Shown here: positions 61,201 through 64,000 of the stretch, piece by piece
Numbering within the stretch: the stretch's first letter is position 1
Layout of the letters: each line of letters opens with the position of its first letter
Source: Glandiceps talaboti
Taxonomy: Eukaryota > Hemichordata > Enteropneusta > Spengelidae
Length of the DNA stretch: 64,000 bases
Assembly (NCBI RefSeq): GCF_964340395.1
Contig: NC_135552.1
Span: 11,043,194 to 11,107,193 of the forward strand
Direction: 5' to 3'
Position numbers and translations under genes: made by a program
The notes under the pieces: generated by a model
The model's input: only the letters and a program-made list of their open reading frames with translations
Told to the model about the DNA's origin: nothing
The model's database searches: none

Positions 61201-61849
61201 CGCGTTGTATGTACAGCCTCAGGGAACTGTACTGCCAGCACTTGTGCAAATACCCAAAGTACGGTATACTATACGTGTGCTCATGGGGTTCTGTCACAGT
61301 TTGAACTCGCTAGCAGTTAAAATAAAAAATAACTGAATGGTATATTTGGCACGTGGTAATACAGCTAGGATACAAGATTACATCAAATACAATTGCTACT
61401 TGCATGTGCCGAGAAACGTGATATCAGATCGCAATTACATTTAAATACAGTCAGTAACTGGAGTGTGGTTATTAATTAAAATGGTTCATGCATCAGTAAA
61501 AGTCCCTGAGCCACTGACTACTCTTGTACGTGTTTTTACATGTGTTTAGTTATATAATGGCATGTTTACACTTTCATACTGCAAGCACACATGAGCTGCA
61601 TATAGATACTTCAGACCTTAATTTACATGTACGGTATGTGTAAAAGTAGGAAAGGCTTGACAGTTTCAGTCAGTGACATACATGTATATAATACCAATTA
61701 ATATATATTATTCAACTATATTAATGAATGGAAAATTTAATGCATAACATATACTAAATAACCTTATTATTTGAAGTCAGTTTTATTATTCCCATTAGAT
61801 TTATCAAAACTGATAACAAAAGGAAAATTGCAATAATTTCTTGCAACTG

Positions 61850-61853
<4 letters not shown>
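58218..61853. other. Long non-coding stretch
   Basis: Two modules of about 120 bp with TATGTTCCCTGGG near 58968 and 59087. The 114-codon minus frame at 59698-60042 has no recognised domain. No gene supported. Confidence 0.45.

Positions 61854-61941
<88 letters not shown>
61854..61941 (+). repeat. (GA)n microsatellite
   Basis: About 88 bp of pure GA. Confidence 0.98.
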
Positions 61942-61943
<2 letters not shown>

Positions 61944-64000
61944 CAACAACCCATCATCAATCAAGCACTCATTTCAAACAATCCATTCCGTCTAGCAATC
62001 TATACATCCATTAATCAATCCACCCACTCATGTTCTGTAACCCTAAAAAGATGTCCAAATGTTGATGATACTTGCTGGTAATGTTCTGATTTGACAATTT
62101 AAGGGCTGAACTTGACAGAGCATAATCTTAGCTCTCAACGATACACATGATCAAGTCACATGATTGCCTTAATTACTTTATAGTCTATGACAAGTAGCTC
62201 TATAACACATTTGTCATGTTAATATAATAACAGAAATGACAGTCTTAACAGATTTACTCTGTCACTGAGTTTTGGTGTTGTCTTGTGTGGATTGTAGATT
62301 GTTTGTTCTGAGCGACATTGCAACATTTTCCAAGTGTATTTTTTAAATAATGCACAATGGCAATAAATATACCATTATTATTACATGATACTGTGTATGT
62401 CATGACATTCACAAGCCATTAACGGTCCAAGTGCAACAAACCCGCGGGCTTGCCTGACGAAAACGGGTGTCATAAAAGTTGTTTGCATCTCTAAAGCTGT
62501 TTGTAGTGTTACTTATAATAGCCTAATAAATTGATAACAACTGATATAAGACGGAGATAAGGTTTGCCTCAATTGACCCACTCCTTAGAAATGATCTTAC
62601 GCTGTGAACTACACTGTTTACTTGTGTTATGTAAGAGCCCATCATCACATGTGTAAATATTGGTACTCTTTGATAACAAGTGGACTTGCTTCTTTAATGG
62701 CTTGTCCCAGTAATGTTGTAAATAAAACCCTCATTGGGTATATTATTTTGCTTATTCTGCATGAGGTAAAGATGTTTATAACCATGTTTTTACTCAATTA
62801 CATGAAGGTATTAGAGTTATACAAAAAATGGGGAAAATACCATTCATGGCTATTTCAAAGAATGACAGATCATTGTCTTCCAGAACTTTATGGATATTTT
62901 TTCCATGACTTGAGTCATTACTGTTCATGAGATATGTGAATAAGTTCTCGAATTTGATTTCTACGCTTGGTAGTCAGATTTATCCAACTGAATTGTTTCA
63001 GCTACAATTTTCTATTAGTCTAACAGACTACCACCTTATAATTTTAGTAGTCGAGATACAGTGTTTAGTAGTCCATGTGCCCTCGACTACTGCCAATTTC
63101 AAGCCCTGGAATAAATGTTTAACTAACTAAAAAGCACATGGTTTTGTTGTGAAAACTAATATCCTGTTTGTTTGTACATGTAAGTTACTTTAAAAAGAGT
63201 AAGGTGTCAAAAGTGATCGACAGGTAGTTGTCATTGTGTCTGGCTTCTCCCTGTTTCTTATAGATTACCTAATCATTACCCAAACAATAGAACAGCCATT
63301 TTTTCAACCTAATCTACCTCATCAGTATGCATATTATGTTTACAAGCTAGGGGGTTTAATGATTTCCTTAAAAATCCCTGAAAATCATATTTTTGTCAAC
63401 ATCAACCATTATCTTGGTTATAATTGATAACTTTTGAAAGAATAATACTCTAGACAAGTATGTAAAGATATTTCGCTGATTAGCAGTGTGATTAAGTTAA
63501 TTATCAGTTTATAAAAAATAGGATTTTTGCCATTTTCACAGTTTCTGTAAATCAACAGTATTGACAGCTTTAGAGGAAATGTTCACAACTAAAAACATGT
63601 TACAGTGGGTGGACTTGATTTTAGTGACCCGCAGTGTACCACCAGGGTCATAACCAGCTTACGCTATCACTTGCTCTGGACAGTTCAGCTGAGAGATCCA
63701 TGGAATCAAGTGCTGGCTGACATGACATCTCCCGATAGTTGTCACAAAACTTGCACTGCTACACTAAAATCATATTTCAACTCTTAGCTTCATATTCAAG
63801 TATGTTATTTTGCTAATTCAGGTACATATAACGGTAATATAAACTTTCAGATTACATCTATCGCTCCCCGCCGCCATGTTTGACTGTATAAACCCAACAA
63901 AATCGGTTCGGCTAATCGGGTATCCCTGATAGATTAATGTGCATGCACCATTCCCGTAAGTGTAAAAAACTGAACTGATGTAGACCATGATAAACCAGGG
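61942..64000. other. Non-coding stretch to the window end
   Basis: Open frames at 62604-62930, 62927-63130 and 63605-63787 show no domain I recognise. No repeat or RNA gene assigned. Confidence 0.45.

Overview
The window is metazoan nuclear DNA, most likely from a marine invertebrate. It is AT-rich, gene-poor and full of microsatellites, minisatellites, non-LTR retrotransposon ends, a Penelope-like element and DNA transposons. There is no operon structure and no closely packed coding. The one confident host gene is an animal-specific CDK5 activator (p35 family). The phylum cannot be fixed from the sequence; repeat style would fit a lophotrochozoan, a hemichordate or a cephalochordate.

Layout. 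0-13 kb: AT-rich DNA with several degenerate tandem repeats whose unit is about 145-171 bp, plus simple repeats. 13.0-17.7 kb: a visibly CpG-richer island holding the intronless p35/CDK5R1 coding region on the minus strand (14580-15470), with a probable 3' UTR below it and a leader with a candidate small 5' UTR intron above it. 17.5-22 kb: foldback elements and a 70-bp minisatellite. 22.7-26.2 kb: retroelement graveyard (three LINE fragments and a Penelope-like element). 26.2-34 kb: four tandem copies of a unit of about 1.88 kb. 34.3-38 kb: large inverted repeats. 38.3-40.2 kb: a Mutator-like element with a transposase remnant. 40.3-64 kb: TCTAA array, second LINE tail, a 160-bp palindrome, minisatellites at 46.9-48.6 kb and long plain AT-rich stretches.

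The most interesting object is a pair of Mutator-like elements, A (26813-27648) and B (38334-40159). Both have 9-bp target duplications and inverted termini of about 280-295 bp. Each terminus is built from 11-12 tandem 14-17 bp units of the type GGACAAYTGCCCCC. B carries the C-terminal part of a MULE transposase with a LINE fragment where the catalytic half should be. A is a non-autonomous derivative whose single deletion lies between TGGT microhomologies, and its interior is inverted relative to its outermost bases. A sits in tandem copy 1, while copies 2-4 preserve the empty site.

No tRNA, rRNA or CRISPR feature could be supported. Nearly all other open frames are chance or repeat-encoded.
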